NCBI RefSeq assembly: GCF_018446385.1
Contig: NC_055996.1
Coordinates: forward strand, 127,706,532 to 127,770,531
Length of the DNA: 64,000 bases
Direction: 5' to 3'
Source of the DNA: Zingiber officinale
Taxonomy: Eukaryota; Streptophyta; Magnoliopsida; Zingiberales; Zingiberaceae
This document shows positions 48,340 through 59,775 of this stretch, one piece after another (position 1 is the stretch's first letter; every line of letters begins with the position of its first letter). The notes under the pieces are model-generated. The model searched no databases. It was not told where the DNA came from and worked only from the letters and a program-made list of their open reading frames with translations. The position numbers were made by a program, and so were the translations under genes.

Positions 48340-49560
48340 CCGCGGTTTCTTATTCTCTGATATTCGTTCGTCCGCCCGGGGTATTTATAGTCGCCGGACC
48401 GACTCTCGATTTTTAACGACGGAGCTCGTCGGTCTTTTGCTCGGAGATTTATAGCCGGCTGGCTCGTCTCTACGGTTTAACACCTGGGCTAGACAGTCTT
48501 CCGCTCGGATATTTATAGCCGGTCGGCGCGGCTCTCGATCTTTAACGACGGAGCTCGTCGGCGCGGATATTTATAGCCGGTCGGCGCGGCTCTCGATCTT
48601 TAACGACGGAGCTCGTCGGCGCGGATATTTATAGCCGGTCGGCGCGGCTCTCGATCTTTAACGACGGAGCTCGTCGGCGCGGATATTTATAGCCGGTCGG
48701 CGCGGCTCTCGATCTTTAACGACGGAGCTCGTCGGCGCGGATATTTATAGCCGGTCGGCGCGGCTCTCGATCTTTAACGACGGAGCTCGTCGGCGCGGAT
48801 ATTTATAGACGCCGGACCGTCTCTCGATCTTTAACGACGGAGCTCGTCGGCGCGGATATTTATAGCCGGTCGGCGCGGCTCTCGATCTTTAACGACGGAG
48901 CTCGTCGGCGCGGATATTTATAGCCGGTCGGCGCTGCTCTCGATCTTTAACGACGGAGCTCGTCGGCGTGGATATTTTTAGCCGGTCGGCGCGGATATTT
49001 ATAGCCGGTCGGCGCGGCTCTCGATCTTTAACGACGGAGCTCGTCGGCGCGGATATTTATAGCCGGTCGGCGCGGCTCTCGATCTTTAACGACGGAGCTC
49101 GTCGGCGCGGATATTTATAGCCGGTCGGCGCGACTCTCGATCTTTAACGACGGAGCTCGTCGGCGCGGATATTTATAGCAGGTCGGCGCGGCTCTCGATC
49201 TTTAACGACGGAGCTCGTCGGCGCGGATATTTATAGCCGGTCGGCGCGTCTCTCGATCTTTAATGACGGAGCTCGTCGGCACGGATATTTATAGCCGGTC
49301 GGCGCGGCTCTCGATCTTTAACGATGGAGCTCGTCGGCGCGGCTCTCGATCTTTAACGACGGAGCTCGTCGGCGCGGCTCTCGATCTTTAACGATGGAGC
49401 TCGTCGGCGCGGATATTTATAGCCGGTCGGCGTGACTCTCGATCTTTAATGACGGAGCTCGTCGGCGCGGATATTTATAGCCGGTCGACGCGGCTCTCGA
49501 TCTTTAACGACGGAGCTCGTCGGCGTGGATATTTATAGACGCCAGCTCGTCTCCCGGTTT
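48340..49560. repeat. 58-bp tandem array, about 20 units, in the gypsy 3' region
   Basis: The unit reads TATTTATAGCCGGTCGGCG, then CGGCTCTCGATCTTTAACGA and CGGAGCTCGTCGGCGCGGA. The spacing between successive TTTAACGACG words is 58 bases (for example 48541 and 48599). Most units are nearly identical. Near 48960-49010 and 49330-49400 there are units with missing or extra segments, and the first (48360-48540) and last units diverge. It lies between the ends of pol and the antisense ORF, and LTR-C follows within 70 bases. It encodes nothing. Confidence 0.92.
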
Positions 49561-49626
49561 CCTGGCCGGAGGGTTTATAGACGCCGGACCGTCTCCCGAT
49601 CTTTAACTGAGCTTGCATATATAAAC

Positions 49627-50784
49627 TGTAGGACCGTTAGATTCGATAGAGGGGGGGGTGAATATCGATTCGAAAAACAAGAGTATAAATACGCAGCGGA
49701 AAAGTAAATGAACACAGTTGTTTTTTTACTTCGTTCGGAGCCTGTGACGACTCCTACTCGAAGGCCCGTACTCCGTGAGTACTTTCGTTGGGCAATCACT
49801 ATCAATTCGAATATTACAGAGTTAAGTACAAGAATTGACAGATAAAGAAAATACCGATAATAGAATTAAAACAAAACCAGCACTGAGTCGGAGAGCTTTT
49901 CGTGGCGTCGCAAGAGCACAGAGCAGCAGATCTTGGATTCTTAGTTCTTAGATTGATTGATCATCCTGAAGCTCCTGTCTGGGGCTTCTTTTATATGCTG
50001 TTCCGGGCGCCTGGATCCCTTCCGGGCGCCTGGAATGTGACGTAGCAGCTCAAACCGAGATGCACCACGTGGCGATGCGCAATCAGGATAAAGTTTGCCT
50101 CCCGAGCGCCCGGATCCCTTCCGGGCACCCGGACCTCCGGGTGCCTGGTTTCCTTCCGAGCGCCCAGACCCTGTTTTCTCGCAGAATCCGTCCTGCACGA
50201 CAAACGTTAGTCCGGAGGCAAATATATATCCTGTAAAACAGATTGTTAGCACAATTAAAGTTCAACAAAGTAATAGCAAAGAGTATGACTTAGATTCCGT
50301 CTTTCCGAGACCGGAATCTAGTCACGATCTCGACTTAGACATCCGAAATGGATCTAAGCAGGATCGACGCCTAATGTTCCCTTCCCGGGAACGCGTCCTC
50401 GCAATCACTCCCCTCCAGTGACCTACCTCACTTACCTGCTAGACGTCCGGTCAGCCCGTCGACCCGTCTGGACTTCTCGCCAAGCGTCCGGTCAGCCCGT
50501 CGACCCGCTTGGACTTCTCGTCAGCTATCCGGTCAGCCCGTCGACCTAGCTGGACTTCTCGCCAAGCGTCCGGTCAGCCCGTCGACCCGCTTGGACTTCT
50601 CGCCAGCTATCCGGTCAGCCCGTCGACCTAGCTGGACTTCGTGCCAGACATCCGGTCAGCCCGTCGACCTGTCTGGACTTCTCCTGCACACTCGATCAAA
50701 GTGTCAGACAACAACAAAACTAACTTAACATATTTGTCATTCATCAAAACCTGGGTTAAATCGTTAGTGCTAACTGCACCAACA
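49627..50784 (-). mobile_element. Solo LTR of a Copia-type retrotransposon (LTR-C), inside the gypsy element
   Basis: Begins TGTAGGACCG and ends CTGCACCAACA, with a perfect 5-bp target duplication TAAAC (49622-49626, 50785-50789). It shares the GGGGGTGAAT and TTCGGAGCCT...GACGACTCCTACTC blocks with LTR-A and LTR-B. A minus TATA box (CATATAAAAG) lies at 49988-49997. GGGCGCC-type palindromes lie next to it (50003-50035 and 50100-50167). A minisatellite of about 41-bp units (TCCGGTCAGCCCGTCGACC) fills 50436-50690. Confidence 0.9.
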
Positions 50785-50931
50785 TAAACCTCCCGGCCGA
50801 GCGGCTCGGGGGCCTTCGGATAACCAGCCGTTCGGCTATGAACACAGAATGCCTTGGGAATAATTTGTTTCCTGCGATAAAAGGAGTACAACTATTTTGA
50901 ATTTACACAAAATAGAGCAAAAGCGCACCTC

Positions 50932-53900
50932 TCACCCAGCTCTATATGGCTGAAGGTGATTTGCACTCCATGGCCGATCCAGCATCCGACCTTCCGCATC
51001 CTTGAGGTAATAAGCGCCCGAACGGAGCTTCTCGACCACTTCAAAGGGTCCTGCCCAGGGAGCTTCCAACTTGCCGACATCTCCGACCGGCTTGACTTTC
51101 TTCCAAACTAGGTCGCCTACTTGAAAGGCTTTGGGGATCACGCGCCGGTTGTAGTTCTGTTTCATACGTTGCCGGTACGCCATCAGCCGGACGAGCGCTT
51201 TAGCTCTTTCCTCTTCGACCAAGTCTAGCTCCACGCTCCTCCGTTCGGCGTTATCTTCATCATAATTTTGTACCCGAACGGACTCTACCCCAACTTCAAT
51301 CGGGATGACTGCTTCGCCTCCATATACCAAGTGAAATGGAGTGACGCCCGTTCCCTCCTTTGGTGTCGTGCATAGAGCCCATAGGACCCCCGGCAGCTCG
51401 TCTACCCAGCTGCCTCCTTCATGGTCGAGCCGAGCCCGTAAAATTCTGAGAATCTCTCGGTTGGTTACCTCGGCTTGACCGTTACTCTGGGGGTACGCCA
51501 CCGATGTGAAGTGCTGCTCGATGCCATAACTTTCGCACCACTTCCCGAGCAGCTTCCTAGTGAATTGACGTCCGTTGTCGCAGACGAGTCGTCTCGGGAT
51601 GCCAAAGCGGCAGATGATATTTTGCCATATGAACTTTTTAACCATCTGCTCGGATATTTTTGCAAGTGGCTCAGCTTCTACCCATTTTGAGAAGTAGTCG
51701 ACCGCCACCAATAAGAACTTCCGCTGCCCGGTAGCCATGGGGAAGGGTCCCACGATGTCCATCCCCCATTGGTCGAACAGGCAGGCCACAGTTGATGCTT
51801 TCATCTCATCTGCCGGTCGGTGGGACATGCTGTGATACTTCTGACAGGATAGACAATTTGCCACGGTCCGGGCAGCATCCTTTTGAAGTGTTGGCCAAAA
51901 ATACCCGGCTAGCAAAATCTTCCTGGTTAATGACCGTCCGCCTGGATGTCCACCGCACGAACCTTGGTGCACTTCTCGAAGGATGTACTCGGCATCTTCC
52001 CAGCTGACGCATTTTAGGAGCGGACGGGAGAAGGCCTTCTTGTAGAGTTGATCTCCTACGAGGGTGAACCGACTAGCCCTTCTCTTTAGTAAGTGAGCTT
52101 CTTGCCGGTCGGATGGGGTAGCTCCCGAGCGCAAAAACTCCACAATAGTTGTCCTCCAGTCGCTCGGGTATGTGATGCCCTCCATCCGATCGACATGTGC
52201 TACTAAAGATACTTGCTCGATCGGCTTCTGAGAGCCGACCGGGGATAACGCGCTTGCCAGCTTGGCCAATTCGTCCGCCACTTGATTCTCCGCCCGGGGG
52301 ATCTTCTGAATAATCACCTCCCTAAAGTTGAGCTTAAGTTTTTCAATAGCTTCCACGTAGAGCTTGAGCCTTGTACTATTTATCTCAAAAATCCCCGAGA
52401 TTTGCTGAGCAGCCAACTGGGAATCTAAATAGAGGATGACCCGGCCGGCTCCAACGTGCCGAGCGGCCTGCAATCCAGCAATAAGGGCTTCATATTCTGC
52501 TTCGTTGTTGATTGCTCGGTAATCTAGCCGGACGGAGAGCTGCATCCGCTCTCCTTGAGGGGATAGCAAAACTATGCCAATTCCGCTCCCGTGTCTAGTG
52601 GACGATCCATCCATGAACACTTTCCACACAGCTTTGGGTTCCGGGTCCTGCACCTCTGTCACGAAATCGGCTAAGGCTTGTGCCTTGATAGCCGAGCGGG
52701 GTTGATATTGGATATCAAATTCGCTTAGCTCGGTTGTCCATTTGATGAGCCGTCCGGAAGCTTCTGGATTTAAAAGCACTCGTCCCAATGGGCTATTGGT
52801 CTTGACGATAATCGTGTGTGCCAGGAAATAAGGACGAAGTCTCCGAGCGGCAAGGATCAGAGCAAAGGCCAACTTCTCGAGTCCGGTGTAGCGAGTTTCA
52901 ACATCTTTCAAGATATGACTAAGGAAATATACAGGTTGCTCCTCCCCTCCCGACCGGACTAACGCTGATCCCACAGCCTGCTCGGTTGAGGATAAGTAAA
53001 TGTGCAACGGTTCGCCGACAGCTGGCTTGGCCAGCACAGGTAGGGAATTTAAGTACGTCTTCAGTTCTTCAAAGGCCCGATCGCAGTCTTCGTTCCATTG
53101 GAACTTTGTGGCTTTGCGGAGGATTTTGAAGAACGGAAGGCTCCGGTCGGCAGTCTTGGAGATGAAGCGTGATAGCGCTGTAATCCGACCGGTCAGCCTC
53201 TGTACTTCCCTCATGTTTCTGGGCGGTGGCATGTCCTGAAGAGCCTTCACCTTGCTAGGATTAGCTTCAATACCCCGTTCGGTCATAATATAGCCCAAGA
53301 AACGTCCTCCTTTGGCGCCGAACAAACACTTATGAGGATTTAGCTTGACCCCATATTTTCTGAGTGTACGGAAGGTTTCTTCCATATCTTTGCATAAAGT
53401 GGCCGCTCAGAAGGATTTGATGAGGATGTCATCTACATAGACCTCCAGGTTGTGTCCGATTTGCTTGCGGAAGACCTTATTCATCAATCTTTGATATGTT
53501 GCTCCGGCATTCTTCAGTCCGAACGGCATCACCGTATAGCAATACGTCCCATCCGGTGTAACGAAGCTAACTTTTTCCTGATCTTCCGGGGCGAGCGGCA
53601 CTTGATGATAGCCTTGGTAGGCGTCCAGCATACATATAAGCTCTCATTCGACTGTAGAACTACGAGCTGGTCGATTCGGGGCAGAGGATAGAAATCCTTC
53701 GGGCAAGCTTTGTTCAGATCTCTGAAGTCGATGCACACCCTCCATTTGTTGCCCGGCTTGGAGACGAGCACCACATTTGCTAACCAGCTTGGGAATTGAA
53801 CCTCCCGTATGTGGTCGGCCTCTAAGAGCCTTTCTACCTCCGCTCGAATGATAATATTCTGCTCGGCACTGAAATCTCTTCTCCTTTGTTTTACTGGCCG

Positions 53901-54419
53901 AGCGTCCGGCCGAACGTGAAGCTTATGTTGGGCTATGCTAGGGGAGACACCGGACAGCTCATGCGTCGACCAAGCGAAGACGTCATGATTCATCTGGAGG
54001 CATTTGACCACTTCTTCTTTCTGTTCGTCCTCCAGGTCGGCGGCAATAAAGGTTGTAGCCTCCGATCGGCTCGGATGGATCTGAACCTCCTCCTTTTCAT
54101 CATAAATTAAAGCAGGAGGTTTCTCGGTTATGGCGTGTACCTCGATCCGTGGAGCCTTTCGCGCGGCGCTGGATTCGGCTCGGACCATTTCCACATAGCA
54201 TTTCCGAGCGGCTAACTGATCTCCTCGTACTTCACCGATTTTGTCCTCGACCGGGAATTTGATCTTCTGATAGAACGTCGACAAATCGGAATTAACGCCG
54301 GCCGCCCCAGTATCACGTTGTAGGATGAAGAGTCGACCACCACAAAGTTTGTTGTCCTCGTTCTCCGGGCGGTTCTTCCCTAAGGAGATAGCCAGTCTTA
54401 CCCGACCGAAGAACCTCAT
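50932..54419 (-). pseudogene. Gypsy pol (reverse transcriptase, two RNases H, integrase), broken
   Basis: 54419-53640 codes the protease end and reverse transcriptase start (KWRVCIDFRDLNKACPKDFY). 53631-53410 codes the palm, with YVDD. 53385-50932 (817 residues) codes the RT end and RNase H (about 80-245), an archaeal-type RNase H (about 255-385, with FMDGSS, NEAEYEAL, YLDSQ, NQVADELA), an integrase zinc region (about 430-505) and the integrase core with WGMDIVGP, VCDNGRQF and GQAEVTNRE (D, D, E). The frame shifts near 53635, and a TGA at 53407-53409 separates the palm from the rest. The protease part near 54300 is also out of frame. It cannot make a full polyprotein. Confidence 0.85.
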
Positions 54420-54585
54420 TGCCAGTAAACCGTAGAGGGGTTGTCATGGGCAGCAGCTTGATCGATTTGTAGTTGATCAAAGGCCTTTCTGAAGATGATG
54501 CGAGCTGCCGGTGTCAATGAAGATACGGTGGATGATGTAGTTGGCTATCACCGCTTTGATGATAAGGGCATCATCATGCGGCACT

Positions 54586-56133
54586 TCAACTCCTTAAGAT
54601 CCTTGGGCTGGCGATCTCGGGTCCGCTCGCCTTTTCTTGGCTGCAACCCACCTCATGGATTCTGAGCTGCCGGATGCTTGCCTTTCTCGCCCTGTGTGAA
54701 TCTCCTCCGGTCGGCCCACCCGCAATAATATTGATTTCTCCCCGGGAGGTGTTGTTTCTGTTCTCCTCTTCCCGAGCGGACTGCCTAGGTCGCTTATTGG
54801 ACATTCGAGAGCGATCTTCATGCCTTAGAGGGAAGCGCTGTTCGGGAGATCTCCTATATGTTCGCCGACCGGACTCTTGATGCCGCTGCCGGCGGTCGAG
54901 CGAAGGCGATCGTCGAGGGCCACCCCGTCGTACAGGATGGGTGATTGAAGGTAGGCCCCAACAGTCGCGGGTGTTGTGGGAGTCAGTATTATGGAAAGAG
55001 CAAAACATTGGGGTCCATACCCTCTTTTTCTTCATCTTTGACCGCTCGGCCGCTACCTCTTGGACCACCGGGGACTTCGCATGATGTGCCCGGGATGCCT
55101 CAACTCTTGGTCCTCTTGGTGGCTGATGGGCAGCGGGCTGCTTCAGTTAGGCTTGGGCCGGACGTTCGGCATGAGTTCCCTTCCGTCGGGTAGCCTCCGC
55201 CTCTTCCACATTTATATACTCATTCGCCCGGTGTAGCATGTGGTCGTAGTCTCTGGGCGGTTTGCGAATGAGCGCGCGGAAGAAGTCCCCTTCCGCGAGG
55301 CCTTGCGTGAATGCGTTTACCATTGTCTCCGAGGTGGCTGTGGGGATGTCCATCGCTATTTGATTAAACCGCTGTATATATGCTTGGAGAGATTCTCTTG
55401 GTTCTTGTTTGATGGTGAACAGGCTGACGCTTGTCCTTTGATAACGTCGGCTGCTCGCAAAGTGATGAAGGAATGCCGTTCGGAACTCCTGGAAGCTAGT
55501 GATAGAGCCGTCCGGAAGCCTCCGAAACCACCTATGTGCAGATTCCGATAGAGTGGTGAGAAATACACGGCACTTTACGCCATCAGAGTACTGATGCAAG
55601 GTGGCGATGCTGTCGAACTTCCCCAAATGATCGTCGGGGTCGGTCGTTCCATTGTAAGCTCCGATCGGCGGTGGTGTATAGTATTTTGGTAACGGATCCC
55701 GATGTATGGCTTCAGAGAATTGTCGGTGAACCTGCTCGGGTGGTGCGTCCGCTCGAGGAGCTTTGCCCTTCCTATGATCCCGAATGGGAGGCTCATCGGA
55801 TGAAGATCCTTGCTCCCCGTGAGTACGGAAGAGAGCCCGAGGGAACCCTCCTGTTGAAACATATTCCGGGCGGTCTGCTTGCGCCGCCCGGCCTGCTGAA
55901 GCCGAGGTTTGTTGTTGCGCTCGCTCAGCCAGTGCTTTCTCCTTTTGCTGCGCCACTATCTTGGCTGCCCTCGCCTCAACTACTGCGTCAAACTCTTCTT
56001 GTGAGAGTGCCACGGTATGTAGTCTTCCATTCCCATTGCTTACGCCGGATGCGAGTGCGTTCCCACAGGCGCCAAATTGATCCCGAACCGTGGTCAAAGG
56101 GACGTGGTGCTCCTCGATCCTCGAGTGCTCCAA
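54586..56133 (-). pseudogene. Gypsy gag (capsid region and CHHC-type knuckle), with in-frame stop
   Basis: The frame runs from an ATG inside the 5' LTR (56133) through the primer site into a Glu/Ala/Lys-rich part. It then enters the retrotransposon gag capsid region (YNGTTDPDDHLGKF, RWFRRLPDGSI, EFRTAFLHHFASS, ESLQAYIQRFNQIA). A TAA at 55147-55149 interrupts the frame. In the same frame beyond it lies a zinc-knuckle-like CSFHNTDSHNTRDC, where the usual second Cys is His, as is common in this lineage, then an Arg/Ser-rich tail to 54586. The true start codon is uncertain. Confidence 0.8.
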
Positions 56134-56735
56134 CTCAACAAAACCGAGCCGGGAGGTGTCCGGCGACGGCCCTCGACGCTTAAGTCAGGCGAGGAATAAC
56201 AAAGAGGTGGCTTCAGAGATTCAACCTCCTGTGAAGAAATGGAGACCTTATATAGACCTCTCGAAGGAGCCTGGGCGCGCCAATCAAAGCAATCACCTGC
56301 TTTCGACCATGCCCAGGTATGGGTCTGTCAGAAGGACATCCATAAGGCCATACCGCTACTATACCAACCTCTCCACGATGTGACGGCGAGATCCTCCCTC
56401 GTGCAAACTTGTGTACGGCATAATCATCAGACACGCCTTTGCTGACATCCCATATCCCGAGCCGAAAGAATAGGCCGCTCGGCTAACCTTTGTATCCTCG
56501 CCCTTATCCTGGCCGAACGGACCACCCGCTCGGCCCTTCGGTTCCAGCCGGGTAGACACCCGCTCGGCCATTCGGTTCTCCCGCCTTGGCGTCGGAAACC
56601 CAAGCCCATGGCTGGGTTATCTCTGGCTCCGCTCGGACCAGCTTAGCGCGACCATTACCTGCTTGGCCAGCCCTCCATCCGTTCTTATGCCGGAACCCTT
56701 CAGGAAGTGGGTCCCCCATTCTTACCGCCGGATCA
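56078..56735 (-). repeat. 5' LTR of the gypsy element
   Basis: It begins TGATCCCGAACC on plus at 56078 and ends GGATCA at 56735. The primer-binding site lies just inside it at about 56058-56077. It is nearly identical to the 3' LTR over 45000-45257. Confidence 0.9.
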
Positions 56736-58037
56736 ACTTCCATTGTAAACTTCGTCACCTCGTCTCCTAAACGTCTTAGTGATTTACAATCTGCTCAACA
56801 AGAAGAGATTGCATATATGTTGGCTATTGGTGAGTGTGAATCTGGTACAGGAGCTAATCAAATTAGTACATTGCATAGACCTGGTGCTATTCGTTGGAGC
56901 TCTCATTATGATTCTATTAGGAACTTGATAGACATGTATGCAGCAACTTGTAAGATCCTTGGAAATCTCAGTGAAAATGGGCCAAATGGTACAATACGTG
57001 GGGAAGCTTGTGGTTTATGCAACATGATTATGAGTTTTGAATTTGTATTTGTGTTGTTTTTGATGGAAAAGATCTTAGAAACCACTGACATTCTTTGTCA
57101 AGCTCTACAAAATAAATCACAAGACATTGTGAATGCTTTAAAATTTGTCTCAACCACAAAAGTCATCCTTCTAAAATTTAGAGAAGATGGTTGGGATGAA
57201 TTTTTTATGAAAGTAAAGGTTTTTTGTGAACGACATAATATTGAGATGCCTGATATGAGCTGTGGTTATAAAGTTAATCGTTATTGTCAACAACGGGATC
57301 ATGTTACAGTTGAGCATCATTATCACTATGATATTTTTAATGCTGCAATAGATTTTCAAGTGATGGAACTAAATTGTAGATTCAGTGAGGCGACAATGGA
57401 ACTTCTTGCTCTTTGTTCAGCTTTGGATCCTACTGATTCATTTAAAAAATTTAATATCGGCGATATTTGCAAGCTTGCATCAAAATTTTATCCGGCTGAT
57501 TTTACTCAACAAGAAATTCATGCTTTGAGAGTTGAATTGGAGCACTATCAACTTGACATAGTTTGTGATCATGAGTTTCAACAAATTTCTACTCTTTCTG
57601 GATTATATAGAGAAATGATTGTGACTAAAAAGGCTGAGAGTTATGTTATGATTCAGAGATTGATTCGACTTGTCTTGACTCTTCCTGTATCAACTGCAAC
57701 TGCAGAGAGAGCCTTTTCATCCATGAAATTTCTCAAAATGGCACGTCGCAACAAGATGGATGATGATTTACTTTTTGATTGCATGATTCTCTATATAGAA
57801 TGACAATTGTCTGAGAAAATAGACTTGGAATCAGTAATAGATGAGTTTTATACTCTAAAATCTCGTCGAGCACAACTTAAGTAGATGAAGTATTTTGTAT
57901 GAAATTTGAACTATGTAAAAGGATATTGGGATATAAATGTTATATGTTTGTTAAATGTTTAGTATACATGTATATTTTATTATGGTCGTAATTTAGCCCA
58001 GGGCATTTGAAGACTCTGGCTACGCCATTGCTACTTA

Positions 58038-59258
58038 GGGCGTGTTTGGTTCAGGGTAATTATGGATAACCTTGGTTATCTGTATACGGTTATCCATGAT
58101 AACCGTGTTTGGTTCAAGGTTTTTTTAAATTCCGAAGTTTTTCTCAATTCCTACACATCATCAAACGTCATCAATTTGGGCATATCACCCGGAATCAGAA
58201 AACCTCCATCTGCCTTGGTTTTTGCCGATTCCTGAGGTTAAGCAAAAAATATTCCCAACTTAACCTTTGATCGGAGCGAGCCGAGGTCGTCGATCTGGGC
58301 GGTCTCGTATCAATAGCGAGAGCCAGTGTTGAGGAGGTGGAGCAGGAGCGGGCGGTGGGAGCTGAGCAGGTGGCGCGAGCGTGTTGACGGGCGGAGGTGG
58401 CGAGGTAGTGTTGACGGCCGGAGGTGGCAGCAGGGAGTAGGAGAGGGGGGTGGCGGCAGGCGGTAGGCGGCGGGAGCCGGAGCGGGCGGTGGGAGTTGAG
58501 AAGGTGGCGCGAGCGTGTTGACGGGCGGAGGTGGCCAGGCAGTGTTGACGGCGGGAGGTGGCAGCAGGGAGTAGGAGAGGGGGGTGGTGGCAGGCGGCAG
58601 GTGACGGCAGCCGGAGCGGGGCGGCGGGAGCGTGAGCCGCGACGTGAGAGGGAGAGCAGGCGGTGCGAGGGGGCGGCGAGAGCGTGAGCGGCGGCGTGAG
58701 AGGGAGAGCAGGCGGTGCGAGCAGGCATGGCGGGCGGAGGTGACAGCAGGGGGCGGGCGAGTGGGTGGCGGCAGGCGACGGGAGTCGAAGCCGGCGGCGG
58801 GAGCAAGAGTAGGCGCGTGAGCGAGAAACGCGAGGAAGAGGGAGATAAGAGATTTGTTTTTAACTTTGTTATTTTAATTAAAACCTTATTAAATTCAGAA
58901 AAATTGAATAGATTTAATTAAAATTTAATTAAATTATCTAAAAATTTCCTAAAATAATAATAAATAATTAAAATATTATCCAATTTTATTTATATATATC
59001 ATTATTAATAATAATATTATCATTATTAAACTAAGGATAATATGATAAAATATCATACTTTATTAAACTAAGAATAATATGATAAAATATCATACTAGGT
59101 TATATACTAAAATCTCCAAACAAACAAAGTTTTATTGCATTACCTAAATTAAACCAAACAACATTAGGTTATGTTTCATTTCTCATAACCAAGGTTATGT
59201 GATTACTTGATAATCACATAACTAAGATTATATATGATAACTTGAACCAAATGCACCT
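58038..59258. mobile_element. Harbinger/Tourist-like element 1 (no transposase)
   Basis: Ends GGGCGTGTTTGGTTCA (left) and TGAACCAAATGCACCT (right) are imperfect inverted repeats, flanked by TTA (58035-58037 and 59259-59261), the 3-bp duplication of PIF/Harbinger elements. Subterminal palindromes of type GATAACCTTGGTTATC occur at both ends. The interior has a GC-rich block (58260-58830) with a 134-bp segment duplicated in tandem (from about 58371 and 58505), and an AT-rich remainder. The open frames in the GC block are Pro/Arg/Ala-rich and I do not regard them as genes. Confidence 0.65.
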
Positions 59259-59261
59259 TTA

Positions 59262-59775
59262 GAGTTATCTAATACCATCTATCTAGTAAAGCCGCTCAAC
59301 TAAGATTAAATAATCTCTTGATTTATTCTTTTCTAAATATATAGGGTCGACCTACATAAGTGATTAAGATGTCGATTTCATCAACAGAAATCTAATTAAA
59401 AGACTCCTAATAGTCACGTAAGTGTCTCCACAAGATCAGGTTGCTTTATTATCGTTTAGAAGGTAAAATATGGTTTTCGAGTAGAAATAAGAGAAAGGAA
59501 TTGAGTAACATGATCTAGAATGCTTTGGGTCCTGAGTTGAAATAAGAGAAAAAAAATATTTCTCATTATTATATTGCTTTATAATATACTTATTTAGTTT
59601 TCTTGATATATTTTAATTTAGGTGTTTAGATTTTACTCCACTAATTTAAAGTAAAAGGTAAATGATTTTAATTTCCAGTGGTTCGCCAACTAAATAAATT
59701 CGGAGGATAATTTATGTATCTTTAAAAATTGACTTTCAACATATTTATCTTCTTGATCTTTTATATACTCCTCTA
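59262..59775. other. Spacer between the two Harbinger-like elements
   Basis: AT-rich with no coding region recognised. It should continue the sequence that lies left of the hAT element (41738-41972), because both insertions fell into the same stretch. Confidence 0.4.

Larger units (their letters stand above)
44564..56735 (-). mobile_element. Tat-lineage Ty3/gypsy retrotransposon inside the hAT element
   Basis: LTRs at 44564-45257 and 56078-56735 begin TGATCC and end GGATCA. The 5-bp target duplication is ACTTC (44559-44563, 56736-56740) in the hAT transposase. The primer site reads TTTGGCGCCTGTGGGAACGC on minus just inside the right LTR, and a purine tract (AAGGGGAGGCAAG) abuts the left LTR, so the element runs on minus. 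Order on minus: gag, protease/reverse transcriptase, RNase H, archaeal-type RNase H, integrase, then a tandem-repeat zone and an antisense ORF before the 3' LTR. The double RNase H and the antisense ORF are typical of the Tat lineage. The LTRs differ by few substitutions and a few small indels, so it is younger than the hAT element. Confidence 0.9.
43236..57884 (+). pseudogene. hAT transposase (zinc-finger, DUF4371 and hAT dimerisation regions), broken
   Basis: The first ATG at 43236 follows a CTTAG acceptor. Pieces: an N-terminal part to about 43360, a TTF-type zinc-finger region (43390-43690, KDKAYCFPCFLFE), the DUF4371/catalytic region (43690-44558, with ILVDEAQDESKKEQ, GQGYDGASNM and HCFAHRLQL), then after the gypsy element the C-terminal half (56741-57803) ending in the hAT dimerisation motif LPVSTATAERAFSSMK. 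Frames shift near 43355 and near 43685, and a TGA at 57801-57803 precedes a last open stretch that ends with TAG at 57882-57884. The gypsy insertion sits between TTGACTTC and its repeat. It encodes no active enzyme now. Confidence 0.85.
41981..58030 (+). mobile_element. hAT DNA transposon, interrupted by a gypsy element
   Basis: Terminal repeats CAAGGGCGTAGCCAG (left) and CTGGCTACGCCATTG (right) match at 14 of 15 bases. They are flanked by a perfect 8-bp duplication CTACTTAG (41973-41980, 58031-58038), the hAT length. Without the gypsy insertion the element is about 3.9 kb. Just inside the left end is a 16-bp inverted repeat (TGGGCTGCACTGGGCT) with a 2-base loop at 41999-42032. At 42190-42310 a CT-rich block is duplicated (CAGCCGCCGnTTCTCCTCGC). 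The transposase gene is on plus and broken. Confidence 0.9.

Noticed and set aside
48340-49560. CRISPR-like regular repeats
   Set aside because: The 58-bp units abut without unique spacers and sit inside a plant retrotransposon, so this is an ordinary tandem array.
58195-58806. 203-residue Pro/Ala/Arg-rich frame on minus
   Set aside because: It is produced by a GC-rich block with an internal 134-bp duplication inside a Harbinger-like element. No domain, and both strands are open.
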